A DNA stretch of 27,415 bases from Roseburia sp. (lineage in GTDB: Bacteria; Bacillota_A; Clostridia; Lachnospirales; Lachnospiraceae). This document shows, in pieces, positions 7,449-15,704 of the stretch; positions within the stretch are counted from its first letter, which is position 1; each line of letters starts with the position of its first letter. The position numbers and the translations under genes were made by a program. The DNA is taken from contig DXQT01000035.1 in assembly GCA_019411365.1 (NCBI GenBank), positions 1-27,415 on the forward strand, written 5' to 3'. Under the pieces are notes generated by a model that was given only the letters and a program-made list of their open reading frames with translations, ran no database searches and had not been told where the DNA came from.

Positions 7449-9149
7449 ATGAACAAACGTAAGAAACTTCCAATTGGAATTGAGAGTTTTGAAGAGATGC
7501 GGAAAGAAGATTTTTATTATGTTGATAAAACGAGATGGATCGAGCAGCTTCTCGCCCAGTGGGGAAAGGTAAATCTTTTTACCCGTCCACGCCGGTTTGG
7601 AAAATCTTTAAATATGAGTATGCTTCAGACATTTTTTGAGGTAGGAGCAGATGCATCACTTTTTGATGGATTGTATATTTCAAAGAATAAAGAAGTCTGC
7701 AAACAGTATCTTGGAAAGTTTCCGGTTGTATCCATCAGTTTGAAAGGCGTGAATGGAAACACTTTCGACGAGGCACGGAGCTGTCTTGTAAAAGTTATCA
7801 ACAGAGAAGCGCGTAGATTGCAGAACTTATCAGAAAGTGAAAAACTGACACAGGTTGATAAGGAACTTTTTGAAAAATTGCTTTCTCAGATGAAGGATGA
7901 TGGAACATTAAGCAGCAGCTTATTGGAACTTTCAGAACTTTTGGAAAAACATTATGAAGAAAAAGTGATCGTTTTGATTGATGAGTATGATGTGCCACTT
8001 GCAAAAGCAAATGAAAATGGCTATTACGATGAGATGGTACTTTTGATCCGTAATTTATTTGAAAATGTGTTAAAGACGAATCACAGTTTGAAGTTTGCTG
8101 TGTTGACAGGATGCCTTCGGGTTGCAAAAGAAAGCATTTTTACAGGATTGAATAATTTTAAAGTTTATTCCATTACGGATGTTGATTTTGATGAAAACTT
8201 TGGCTTTACAGATGATGAAGTAAAAGAGTTGCTTCATTATTATGGTCAGGATACACATTATGAGACGGTAAAAGAATGGTATGATGGGTATCGTTTTGGA
8301 AATGTTGATGTATATTGTCCATGGGATGTGATTAACTATTGCAGTGATCATATTGCAAATCAGGAGTGTGCACCAAAAAATTATTGGGTGAATACAAGCG
8401 GAAATGATGTGATCCATCGCTTTATCAATAGTATTTATGAACCGCAGAAACTCACAAAACTGGAGTTGGAACATCTTGTGAATGGTGGAAGTGTCCAGAA
8501 AGAAATCAGTCAGGAGATGACCTATAAGGAATTGTATTCATCAATCGATAATCTCTGGAGTACCCTTTTTATGACAGGGTATCTGACAAGCCGCAGCAAT
8601 ACGGATGGAAACAGGTATGATCTTGTGATCCCGAATAGAGAAATCAGAAATATTATCACAGAACATATTCTGAAATTATTTAAGGAGAATATTAAGCAGG
8701 ATGGTCAGAAAGTAAACGCTTTTTGTGATGCCTTATTAACAGAGAAAGCGGATGTGGCAGAGAAGCTTTTTTCAGATTACATGCAAAAAACGATCAGTGT
8801 GAGAGATACTTTTGTACAGAAGCCGACAAAAGAAAATTTTTATCATGGAATTTTGCTTGGAATTCTTGGGTTTAAAGAAAACTGGCTTGTGACATCAAAC
8901 AGAGAATCTGGAGATGGATTTAGTGATATCATGATCCAGGTAGGAGATTCTGAGGTCGGGATTGTTATTGAGGTGAAGTATGCCAATGATGGTAATCTGG
9001 AAGCAGAGTGCAAAAAAGCATTGAAACAGATTGATGATACAGGGTATGCAGAAGCGTTGCATCAGGACGGAATCTGTAAAATCTTAAAATATGCGATCGC
9101 ATGTTATAAGAAAACCTGTAAGATTATGTTAGAGGCAGAAAAATGTTAA
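7449..9149 (+). CDS. AAA-ATPase-like protein with C-terminal PD-(D/E)XK domain
   Basis: 566 aa. The start at 7449 is chosen over an in-frame GTG at 7425 because AAGGAG sits 10 nt upstream and MNKRKKLPIGIESFEEMR matches the family start. The N-terminal AAA-ATPase-like domain (PF09820 type) has the P-loop variant RPRRFGKS at residues 46-53, which lacks the leading Gly of classical Walker A, and a Walker B-like segment VIVLIDEYDVPL. The C-terminal DUF1703/PDDEXK_9-type domain has Asp493 (GFSDIMIQ), Glu508 and Lys510 (IEVK) and KKALKQI. The family is abundant and multicopy in gut Firmicutes and Bacteroidetes, and its function is unknown. It is a paralogue of the next gene. Confidence 0.85.
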   Translation: MNKRKKLPIGIESFEEMRKEDFYYVDKTRWIEQLLAQWGKVNLFTRPRRFGKSLNMSMLQTFFEVGADASLFDGLYISKNKEVCKQYLGKFPVVSISLKGVNGNTFDEARSCLVKVINREARRLQNLSESEKLTQVDKELFEKLLSQMKDDGTLSSSLLELSELLEKHYEEKVIVLIDEYDVPLAKANENGYYDEMVLLIRNLFENVLKTNHSLKFAVLTGCLRVAKESIFTGLNNFKVYSITDVDFDENFGFTDDEVKELLHYYGQDTHYETVKEWYDGYRFGNVDVYCPWDVINYCSDHIANQECAPKNYWVNTSGNDVIHRFINSIYEPQKLTKLELEHLVNGGSVQKEISQEMTYKELYSSIDNLWSTLFMTGYLTSRSNTDGNRYDLVIPNREIRNIITEHILKLFKENIKQDGQKVNAFCDALLTEKADVAEKLFSDYMQKTISVRDTFVQKPTKENFYHGILLGILGFKENWLVTSNRESGDGFSDIMIQVGDSEVGIVIEVKYANDGNLEAECKKALKQIDDTGYAEALHQDGICKILKYAIACYKKTCKIMLEAEKC

Positions 9150-9222
9150 AAAATAAAATTTTTACATGGATGACATTGGGTGAAATATCTTTGTTATAAC
9201 ATGGTTCAGAGAGGATTTTTTT

Positions 9223-10809
9223 ATGGGAAGTTATCTTAATCCGGGCAGCACAGCATTTCAGGGAAGTCTGCGGTCACAAATTTATATTGATAAAAGCGGA
9301 CTGATTGAAAAGACGAACACAGTGCTTGGCACAGAGCAGAAATATGTCTGCGTGAGCAGACCAAGACGATTCGGAAAATCTATGGCAGCAAATATGCTTG
9401 CGGCATATTATGACAGAGATTGTGATACGAAGGAATTTTTTGATAAACTTAAAATCAGTCAGTCAGAAGAGTATCTGAAACATTTGAACCAGTATGATGT
9501 GTTAAAAATTAACATGCAGGAATTTTTGAGCGCAACACAGGGCATGGAGGAAATGTTAAGATTACTGCAAAAGAGGCTGATCACAGATTTGAAAAACAGA
9601 TATTCTTCATATGAGATAGAAGATAATCTGGTATTTGCGATGCAGGATGTCTATGCCAACACGCACCATCCGTTCATCATTTTAATTGATGAATGGGATT
9701 GCCTGTTCCGCGAATATCAACAGGATAAAGATGCACAAAAAAAATATCTGGATTTTCTGCGTTTCTGGTTGAAAGACAAAGACTACATTGCTCTTGCATA
9801 CATGACAGGGATACTTCCGATAAAAAAATACGGTTCTCACTCGGCACTGAATATGTTTATGGAGTACTCGATGACCGATCCGGGAGAACTCGCAGAATTT
9901 TTTGGGTTTACGGAAGAAGAAGTTAAGGGATTGTGTGAGGAATATGCCATGAACTTTGAAGAAGTCAAAGCGTGGTATGATGGATATGATCTGATTTCAC
10001 ATAGTCGTTTTGGCGACAAAAGATATTCAATTTATAGCCCGAAATCAGTGGTAGAAGCGATGCTGCGGCACAAATTCGGCACATACTGGAACAGAACAGA
10101 GACCTATGAGGCACTGAAAATATATATTCAGATGAATATGGATGGATTGAAAGATTCAGTGATCCAGATGCTTGCAGGGGAGGGTGTGCGTATTAATACC
10201 GGAACATTCAGCAACGACATGACAACTTTTGCAACAAAGGATGATGTACTGACCTTACTGGTGCACCTTGGTTATCTGACATATAACAGTGAGACAGAGA
10301 AAGTGACCATTCCAAACAAAGAAGTGTCACAGGAATATCTCAATGCAATCAGTACCATGGACTGGCACGAGGTAATGCGTTCGGTTGAAAATTCGCGTAA
10401 GTTAGTGGAAGCATTATGGAATCAGGATGCAAAAGCAGTTGCTGCCGGAATTGAGAATGTCCATGATGAGATTTCAATTCTTCAGTATCATGATGAAAAC
10501 TCATTGAGTTGTACCATTCATCTGGCATTCTATTTTGCAAGAGAATATTATACGATCATCCGGGAACTGCCGACAGGAAAAGGTTTTGCAGATATCTGCA
10601 TGATCCCAAGAAAAATACACGCAGATAAGCCGGCAGTGATTATTGAATTAAAGTGGGATAAGGATGCAGAAGGTGCAATCGCACAAATAAAAGAGAAAAA
10701 GTATGTGAAATCCTTAGAGGATTACAAAGGTAATCTTCTGTTAGCCGGAATTAATTATGATAAAAAGACAAAGACACATACCTGCGTGATTGAGAAAGTG
10801 GAACTTTAA
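9223..10809 (+). CDS. AAA-ATPase-like protein with C-terminal PD-(D/E)XK domain, second paralogue
   Basis: 528 aa. It has the same architecture as the preceding gene, but diverged. RPRRFGKS falls at exactly the same residues (46-53). Walker B-like FIILIDEWDCLF carries Trp where the neighbour has Tyr. The C-terminal nuclease motif has Asp457 (GFADICM), Glu475 and Lys477 (IELKW) and IAQIKEKKY. AGAGAGG precedes the ATG. The 73-nt upstream gap has only a weak promoter-like TATAAC (9195-9200). The stop is 3 nt before the next start, so the downstream U32 gene is probably co-translated. Function unknown; nuclease or ATPase activity is inference from motifs. Confidence 0.83.
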   Translation: MGSYLNPGSTAFQGSLRSQIYIDKSGLIEKTNTVLGTEQKYVCVSRPRRFGKSMAANMLAAYYDRDCDTKEFFDKLKISQSEEYLKHLNQYDVLKINMQEFLSATQGMEEMLRLLQKRLITDLKNRYSSYEIEDNLVFAMQDVYANTHHPFIILIDEWDCLFREYQQDKDAQKKYLDFLRFWLKDKDYIALAYMTGILPIKKYGSHSALNMFMEYSMTDPGELAEFFGFTEEEVKGLCEEYAMNFEEVKAWYDGYDLISHSRFGDKRYSIYSPKSVVEAMLRHKFGTYWNRTETYEALKIYIQMNMDGLKDSVIQMLAGEGVRINTGTFSNDMTTFATKDDVLTLLVHLGYLTYNSETEKVTIPNKEVSQEYLNAISTMDWHEVMRSVENSRKLVEALWNQDAKAVAAGIENVHDEISILQYHDENSLSCTIHLAFYFAREYYTIIRELPTGKGFADICMIPRKIHADKPAVIIELKWDKDAEGAIAQIKEKKYVKSLEDYKGNLLLAGINYDKKTKTHTCVIEKVEL

Positions 10810-10812
10810 CAG

Positions 10813-11790
10813 ATGAAAATTGTCGCAGGTTTAGGAAGTATTGATGAATATGAGACATTTGTAAAAGCGGGGGCGGATGAATTCTTTTGTGGATATGTGC
10901 CGTTTTCCTGGGCGGAAAAGTACGGTGTGATCCATCCATTAAACCGTAGGGAAGTACTTTTTTACAATGTGCAGATTGGTTCCATGAGCGAACTGCAAAT
11001 CCTGAAAAAAATGGTGGACTATTATGGCAAGCCGGTAACATTGACGTTTAATTCCCTCTACTATACAGGGGAGCAGTATCCTGTCATAGCGGAGATCATC
11101 ACACAGTGCATGGCAGCAGGCTTTGAAAATTTTATCATTGCAGACCCGGCACTGATGCTGTACCTCAGACAGCAGAAAATCAACTGCGGAATCCATTTAA
11201 GCGGTGAGACCGCGGAAGTGAACCGGGGAATGTTAGAACAGATGTTACCGTTTGGAATCCGCCGTGTGATTTTTCACAGAAAAAATTCGCTGGAAGATAT
11301 GCAAAGCTGTATTAAAGAGGCAGATTTCCCACATGAATATGAAGCCTTCATTTTGAATGAACTCTGTCATTTTTCCGGGGCATTCTGTAATTCCCTGCAT
11401 TGTGATGAACTGACACATCTTTGCAGAGTACCATATGAACTGGGAAATCTACACAAGAAAGAAGAGACAGATGCTGCGCAAAAAGATGTGGCAGAAACAG
11501 ACAGAATACAGGGAAAAGAGGGGAAGGGACTTCCTTTGGATGAAGATGGTTATCTGACCGGCAGTACCGGCTGTGGGTTCTGCGCACTTTACCGCATGAA
11601 ACAGGTCGGCATTACCCATTTAAAACTGGTCGGTCGTGGCAATTATACCGATTTTATGGAAAAGGATATAAGGCAGTTGCGGAAAGCTCTGGATATTCTG
11701 GAAAACTCCGACAGTGAGGCGCAATATCAGAAGAAAATGAAAGCCTCACTTTTTCCGGATGGATGCAGTCAAAACTGTTATTATCGGTGA
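10813..11790 (+). CDS. Peptidase U32-family protein (short form)
   Basis: 325 aa. Opening MKIVAGLGSIDEYETFVKAGADEFFCGYVP is the U32 (PF01136) barrel start. Further U32 features are FNSLYYTGEQ, FIIADPALM, GIHLSGETAEVNRG and IRRVIFHRK. Cysteines at 185, 192, 197 and 204 (FCNSLHCDELTHLC) and at 254 and 257 (GCGFCALY) could ligate an Fe-S cluster as in the hydroxylase members of the family; the exact ligand set cannot be told from sequence alone. A charged insert lies at about 213-240. It begins 3 nt after the AAA-ATPase-like gene. With the gene at 4577 this makes two U32-like proteins bracketing three nuclease-type genes. True peptidase activity is doubtful for most of the family. Confidence 0.75.
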   Translation: MKIVAGLGSIDEYETFVKAGADEFFCGYVPFSWAEKYGVIHPLNRREVLFYNVQIGSMSELQILKKMVDYYGKPVTLTFNSLYYTGEQYPVIAEIITQCMAAGFENFIIADPALMLYLRQQKINCGIHLSGETAEVNRGMLEQMLPFGIRRVIFHRKNSLEDMQSCIKEADFPHEYEAFILNELCHFSGAFCNSLHCDELTHLCRVPYELGNLHKKEETDAAQKDVAETDRIQGKEGKGLPLDEDGYLTGSTGCGFCALYRMKQVGITHLKLVGRGNYTDFMEKDIRQLRKALDILENSDSEAQYQKKMKASLFPDGCSQNCYYR

Positions 11791-11873
11791 GAAAAGAAGA
11801 TCTGAGGAACATTTTTATATATTTGAACAGATAATTATTAGTTATATCGATAAAATTCATTAATAATAATGAC

Positions 11874-11903
11874 TTTTCAGGAAAAGAGAACCTATGCTAT
11901 ACT
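11874..11903 (+). promoter_or_regulatory. Promoter of the NCS2 permease
   Basis: TTTTCA (11874-11879), 18-bp spacer, TATACT (11898-11903), about 105 nt before the start codon. The leader (about 11910-12011) includes a palindrome CAGACTGTCTG but I cannot fit a known riboswitch. An AT-rich inverted repeat ATTATTA/TAATAAT lies upstream (11834-11867). Confidence 0.45.
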
Positions 11904-12011
11904 GCTATCGGATTATAGGAAAAGCAGGATGAAAATATATGCTGGCAGATAGAAAAAGCCGGTTCATTCAGACTGTCTGTAACAAAAGTAAATATAACAG
12001 GAGTTTAAAAA

Positions 12012-13406
12012 ATGGAAAAAACAAAAGAGTACACATCCCCTTATGAAATGGACGGAAGAATTCCATGGCCGAAAGCGATCGTTTATGGTTTGCAGCATGT
12101 TCTGGCAATGTTTGTCGGAAACCTGACACCGCTGATCGTGATCTGTGGTGCATGCGGTATTGGTGCAGCATCTGATTTTGCATCGGTATATGTCGAATTA
12201 TTACAGAATGCAATGATCATTGCAGGCGTTGTCACATTGGTTCAGCTTTTCGCAATCGGTCCTGTCGGTGGACGTGTTCCGATCATTATGGGAACGAGTT
12301 CCGGTTTTATTGGTGTATTTAAAAGCGTTGCAGGTGTTATGGGCGGCGGAGTGATTGCATATGGCGCGATCATGGGTGCGTCGATCATCGGTGGTCTGTT
12401 TGAGGGCGTGCTTGGATTTTTCTTAAAACCGCTCCGCAGATTTTTCCCTGCTGTGGTGACAGGAACAGTAGTTTTATCGATCGGACTTTCCCTGATCAGT
12501 GTTGGTGTCAGCTCCTTTGGAGGAGGATCTTCTGCGGCTGACTATGGTTCATTGGAAAATTTATTCATCGGTCTTGTTGTGTTGATCATTATTCTTGGGG
12601 TAAAACACTTTGCAAAGGGAATGGCAAGTTCTTCCTCCATCCTGATCGGTATTATTGCAGGATATGTGTTATGTTTTATTATGGGAATGATCCTTCCGAC
12701 AACCGCAGTGAATGCTGACGGAGTGGAATACACCAAGGCATGGGTTTTGAATTTTGATAAAGTGAGAGAAGCTTCCTGGTTTGCATTGCCGAAAGTAATG
12801 CCGGTAAAGCCGATTTTTGATATGCGTGCGATCGTGCCGGTACTGATTATGTTTATCGTGACAGCCGTGGAAACGATCGGTGACATTTCCGGTGTCATGG
12901 AAGGCGGACTTGGCCGTGAGGCAACAGACAAGGAACTTTCCGGAGGCGTTGTGTGTGATGGACTTGGTTCTTCGCTCGCTGCGTTATTTGGCGTACTGCC
13001 AAATACTTCTTTCAGCCAGAATGTCGGACTGGTTACGATGACAAAAGTAGTAAACCGTATGGCACTTGCGTGCGGAGCAGGAGTATTGATCCTCTGCGGA
13101 CTGTTCCCAAAACTTGCAGCATTGATCTCTATTATGCCGCAGAGTGTTCTCGGTGGAGCAGCAGTTATGATGTTTTCTTCTATCGTAGTCAGCGGTATCC
13201 AGCTGATCACAAAGGAAAAACTGACCGGAAGAAATATTACGATCGTATCTGTCGCACTGGGACTTGGTTATGGACTTGGAGCAAACAGTGACATTTTAAG
13301 AATGCTGCCGGATACCATGCAGTTGATCTTCGGTGGTTCCGGAATTGTTCCGGCTGCAATTGTTGCACTGGTCTTAAATATTGTGCTTCCTAAGGATGAG
13401 GCTTAA
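12012..13406 (+). CDS. NCS2-family nucleobase permease, purine/xanthine type
   Basis: A 464-aa integral membrane symporter for nucleobases, with about 12-14 hydrophobic segments. Family features include GLQHVLAMFVGNLTPLIV near the N-terminus, the PNTSFSQNVGLV motif at 330-341 and VETIGDISG around residues 290-298. The FSQNVG form is that of xanthine/urate carriers (PbuX/PucJ/XanP). Uracil carriers have a different motif here (TTYGEN-like), so a purine substrate is favoured. An AGGAG Shine-Dalgarno lies about 7 nt before ATG. It has its own promoter and a strong terminator, so it is probably monocistronic. Exact substrate is not shown. Confidence 0.85.
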   Translation: MEKTKEYTSPYEMDGRIPWPKAIVYGLQHVLAMFVGNLTPLIVICGACGIGAASDFASVYVELLQNAMIIAGVVTLVQLFAIGPVGGRVPIIMGTSSGFIGVFKSVAGVMGGGVIAYGAIMGASIIGGLFEGVLGFFLKPLRRFFPAVVTGTVVLSIGLSLISVGVSSFGGGSSAADYGSLENLFIGLVVLIIILGVKHFAKGMASSSSILIGIIAGYVLCFIMGMILPTTAVNADGVEYTKAWVLNFDKVREASWFALPKVMPVKPIFDMRAIVPVLIMFIVTAVETIGDISGVMEGGLGREATDKELSGGVVCDGLGSSLAALFGVLPNTSFSQNVGLVTMTKVVNRMALACGAGVLILCGLFPKLAALISIMPQSVLGGAAVMMFSSIVVSGIQLITKEKLTGRNITIVSVALGLGYGLGANSDILRMLPDTMQLIFGGSGIVPAAIVALVLNIVLPKDEA

Positions 13407-13423
13407 AAAGTATAGGTAATAAA

Positions 13424-13509
13424 AAAGAGAAATCGTACAGACAAAATATGATGTTCCTGCTCGCATAGCTCGCAAAGGAAATCATATTTCGTCTGTACGA
13501 TTTTTCTTT
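13424..13509 (+). terminator. Very long hairpin terminator (repeat-family member T1)
   Basis: Arms 13424-13458 and 13476-13509 pair over about 33 bp with one bulged G and a 17-nt loop containing GCTCGC-ATA-GCTCGC. A T-run at 13501-13505 ends it. A-rich sequence on the left arm would give a T-run on the other strand too. The stem is far longer than a normal terminator and has a relative at 24847-24968 with matching loop ends. Confidence 0.85.
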
Positions 13510-13533
13510 ATAACAGCAGTATCAGAAATAAAC

Positions 13534-13563
13534 TTGTGGAAGCCTTTAAAAATAGTGTATAAT
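13534..13563 (+). promoter_or_regulatory. Promoter of the jet/muk-like operon
   Basis: TTGTGG (13534-13539), 18-bp spacer, perfect TATAAT (13558-13563), 36 nt before the first start codon. It immediately follows the T1 terminator, so the operon starts here. Confidence 0.7.
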
Positions 13564-13599
13564 AGAAAGACAGAGCTTTAAACAAAGGAATTAAGATAC

Positions 13600-15015
13600 A
13601 TGATTTTAAAGAAGAAAATTCCAAATGATTTTTATAAATTATTCCGCACAAAAAACAGGGAAGCATATATGCAGTTTGTCACAGCCATTTACGAGGAAAA
13701 CAATGAAGTATATGCTTCTCTCGGTCTTACGCAGGAAGAGTGTGCGCTTATTATTGAGAATACGATCGAGAAATCAAAGATCGTGTGGCAGGAAGAGGAC
13801 GATATGGAGGAAGGAGAAACGCCGGATGCATTATTTCCAAGCGATTCTCCTTCCGGCATGTTAAACCACCTGATCCGGTGGGGATGGCTGAAAAGTGATT
13901 TTGATGAGAAACTGAATACCTGTGTGATCTCTTTCCCGGAATACAGCCAGTTGTATGTCGAGTTGTTTAAAAAGCTGCAGAGTGATGATGACAGCCGGGA
14001 AAGAGAGAGCATGCTTTCCATTTACAGTGCGTTGTTTACTTATCATTCTGACAATGAAAAAAACAATGATATTTTAAAAAGCGCACTGCGCACATCCAAA
14101 AGTCTGGGGCAGCTGCTGTCCAACATGCAGGATGGAATGCGTTCTTATTTTGATGAGCTGTCCTCCCAGAAACATTTTATCGGGATTCAGCAGGTGCTTG
14201 TGGAGGAGATCAACAACAGTGACAGCAAAAAATATGCAATCCTCACGACGACGGACAGTTTTTACCGGTACAAGGAGGCAGTGAAAGAACTTATCAGTGA
14301 AATTTTAAACGAAAATGATGAGAAAAAAGCGGTGCTTCTGAAAGAAAAAAATTCTCTCGAAACAGGCACACTATTACAGAAGAGAAATGAGTACAGATTG
14401 CAGTATTGTGAGGATACGAGCAGGATCGTGATGCAGTTGGAGCGGGAATTTGACATGATTGAGCGCAAATACAATAAACTCATTGAGCAGAAAACCGTTT
14501 TTGCAAAGCGTGCGCTGGCCCGCATCCATTACATTTTGCAGGAGGGCGTCAGTGAGGAAGATAACATCATCAAACTGATCAATCTGTTAGACCGCAGTGA
14601 GAAAAAAGATGAGATTTTGGTGGAAATGAGAGAGCGTATCCGTTTTTCTTCGCAGTTTAAAAATATTACAGATAACAGTTTTGCTGGAAGAAGAGACCGC
14701 GGGGACGGAGCATTTGCACCGGTGATGCTGGACGAAGAAATAGACGCAAGGGAACAGCACATGACGGATTTTGTTCCAAAGCCGTTGTATACAAGAAACG
14801 AGTTACAGAGTTTCCGAAGAAAAAATACCGTGGATGGAGTCTTTGTGGCAACAGAAGAGACCGTACAGTCTGTGGAGGATCTGGAAAAACTTCTTTTCCT
14901 CTGGCAGGAAGAGACGGAGGAACGTCTGGCGGAAGATACGGTATCGGTGGACGGCGAGATACGGAGTGAGGACGGACTAACTTATTCGAGACTTGTGATC
15001 GGGCAGAATAAATAA
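13600..15015 (+). CDS. JetA-like (MukF/MksF-type kleisin) subunit
   Basis: 471 aa. Residues 1-165 (IPNDFYKLFRTKNREAYMQFV… LIRWGWLKSDFD) fit the N-terminal winged-helix part of JetA family proteins. The middle (about 175-310) is strongly helical and charged, consistent with the kleisin helical linker. The C-terminus (about 360-471, RNELQSFRRKNTVDG) is a tail without a motif I recognise. In known Wadjet/MksBEF systems this subunit bridges the SMC heads and binds JetB. It is the first gene of the operon: promoter at 13534, AAAGGAA 9 nt before ATG, and only 16 nt to the next gene. Assignment rests on gene order, length and character, and on the definite SMC-like third gene. Confidence 0.75.
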   Translation: MILKKKIPNDFYKLFRTKNREAYMQFVTAIYEENNEVYASLGLTQEECALIIENTIEKSKIVWQEEDDMEEGETPDALFPSDSPSGMLNHLIRWGWLKSDFDEKLNTCVISFPEYSQLYVELFKKLQSDDDSRERESMLSIYSALFTYHSDNEKNNDILKSALRTSKSLGQLLSNMQDGMRSYFDELSSQKHFIGIQQVLVEEINNSDSKKYAILTTTDSFYRYKEAVKELISEILNENDEKKAVLLKEKNSLETGTLLQKRNEYRLQYCEDTSRIVMQLEREFDMIERKYNKLIEQKTVFAKRALARIHYILQEGVSEEDNIIKLINLLDRSEKKDEILVEMRERIRFSSQFKNITDNSFAGRRDRGDGAFAPVMLDEEIDAREQHMTDFVPKPLYTRNELQSFRRKNTVDGVFVATEETVQSVEDLEKLLFLWQEETEERLAEDTVSVDGEIRSEDGLTYSRLVIGQNK

Positions 15016-15031
15016 AATTGCGTTACTATAC

Positions 15032-15679
15032 ATGAAAGAAGGCATTGGAAAAAAGATGTTACAATATATGGAGACTGTCTCACAGGGCGAGGCAGAAAAT
15101 ATCAGAAAAACGATACAGGATTTATTCCGGCAGACATGCATTTTACAGGTGAAATGTGACCCGGCAACTCTGGTACAGCACGACAATCCGAGGTATCAGG
15201 TGTGTCTGCGCCACAGAGAGTTTATCGCGGACTATCTGTCTGTGCTGGACTGCGAGCTTGTGCATGATCCGCAGGAACATATTTTCCGGATCACGGGGGA
15301 TGGCGTTATGACAGAGCGTATGAGCCTTATGACAACGAAGCTGGTCATTCTTTTAAAAATGATTTATCGTGACAAAATCATGGGGGAAGGTCTGCATGCA
15401 ACTACTACAAATCTGGCAGAGATCCGTGAGTATGGAAAAAATACAAACCTTATTACAAGACGTCTCACAGGACAGGAGTGGAACGATGCACTTGTTCTGA
15501 TGAAAACGCATCAGATGATCGAACTGCCGGGTGCCGTTGCCAATCTGGAAGATTTTACCCCGATTTATATTTACAGTACCGTAAACGTGTTCTGCTCTGC
15601 GATGGATATCAACGAGCTGGTGCGCACCTATCAGGACGAGGTGGAAGAACTTCTGACAGAAGAGGAAAAAGAGAATTAG
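15032..15679 (+). CDS. JetB-like (MukE/MksE-type, DUF4194) subunit
   Basis: 215 aa. It matches the MukE-like pattern of two winged helices: LVILLKMIYRDKIMGEG (about 108-124), then TNLITRRLTGQEWNDALVLMKTHQMIELPG, ending in IYIYSTVNVFCSAMD and an acidic tail. In Wadjet this subunit binds the kleisin. Start choice is uncertain: 15032 has no clear Shine-Dalgarno, and in-frame ATGs at 15056 (AGAAGG 13 nt upstream) and 15068 are alternatives that would shorten it by 8 or 12 residues. It lies between jetA- and jetC-like genes with short gaps, so the three proteins are made together. Confidence 0.75.
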   Translation: MKEGIGKKMLQYMETVSQGEAENIRKTIQDLFRQTCILQVKCDPATLVQHDNPRYQVCLRHREFIADYLSVLDCELVHDPQEHIFRITGDGVMTERMSLMTTKLVILLKMIYRDKIMGEGLHATTTNLAEIREYGKNTNLITRRLTGQEWNDALVLMKTHQMIELPGAVANLEDFTPIYIYSTVNVFCSAMDINELVRTYQDEVEELLTEEEKEN

Positions 15680-15704
15680 ATCATTGACAAAAGGAGCAGT
15701 ACAT

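Noticed and set aside
11904..12011. Purine or xanthine riboswitch upstream of the NCS2 permease
   Set aside because: The leader is short and I cannot place the conserved loop sequences or a three-way junction. A covariance-model search would settle it.
12542..13210. 222-aa frame on the minus strand inside the permease gene
   Set aside because: It is antisense to a clear membrane transporter, Ser/Thr/Pro/Ile-rich as expected from the complement of hydrophobic codons, with no ribosome site.
12012..13406. Uracil permease (UraA) as the name of the NCS2 gene
   Set aside because: The key motif is SFSQNVG, the purine/xanthine form, not the TTYGEN-like form of uracil carriers.
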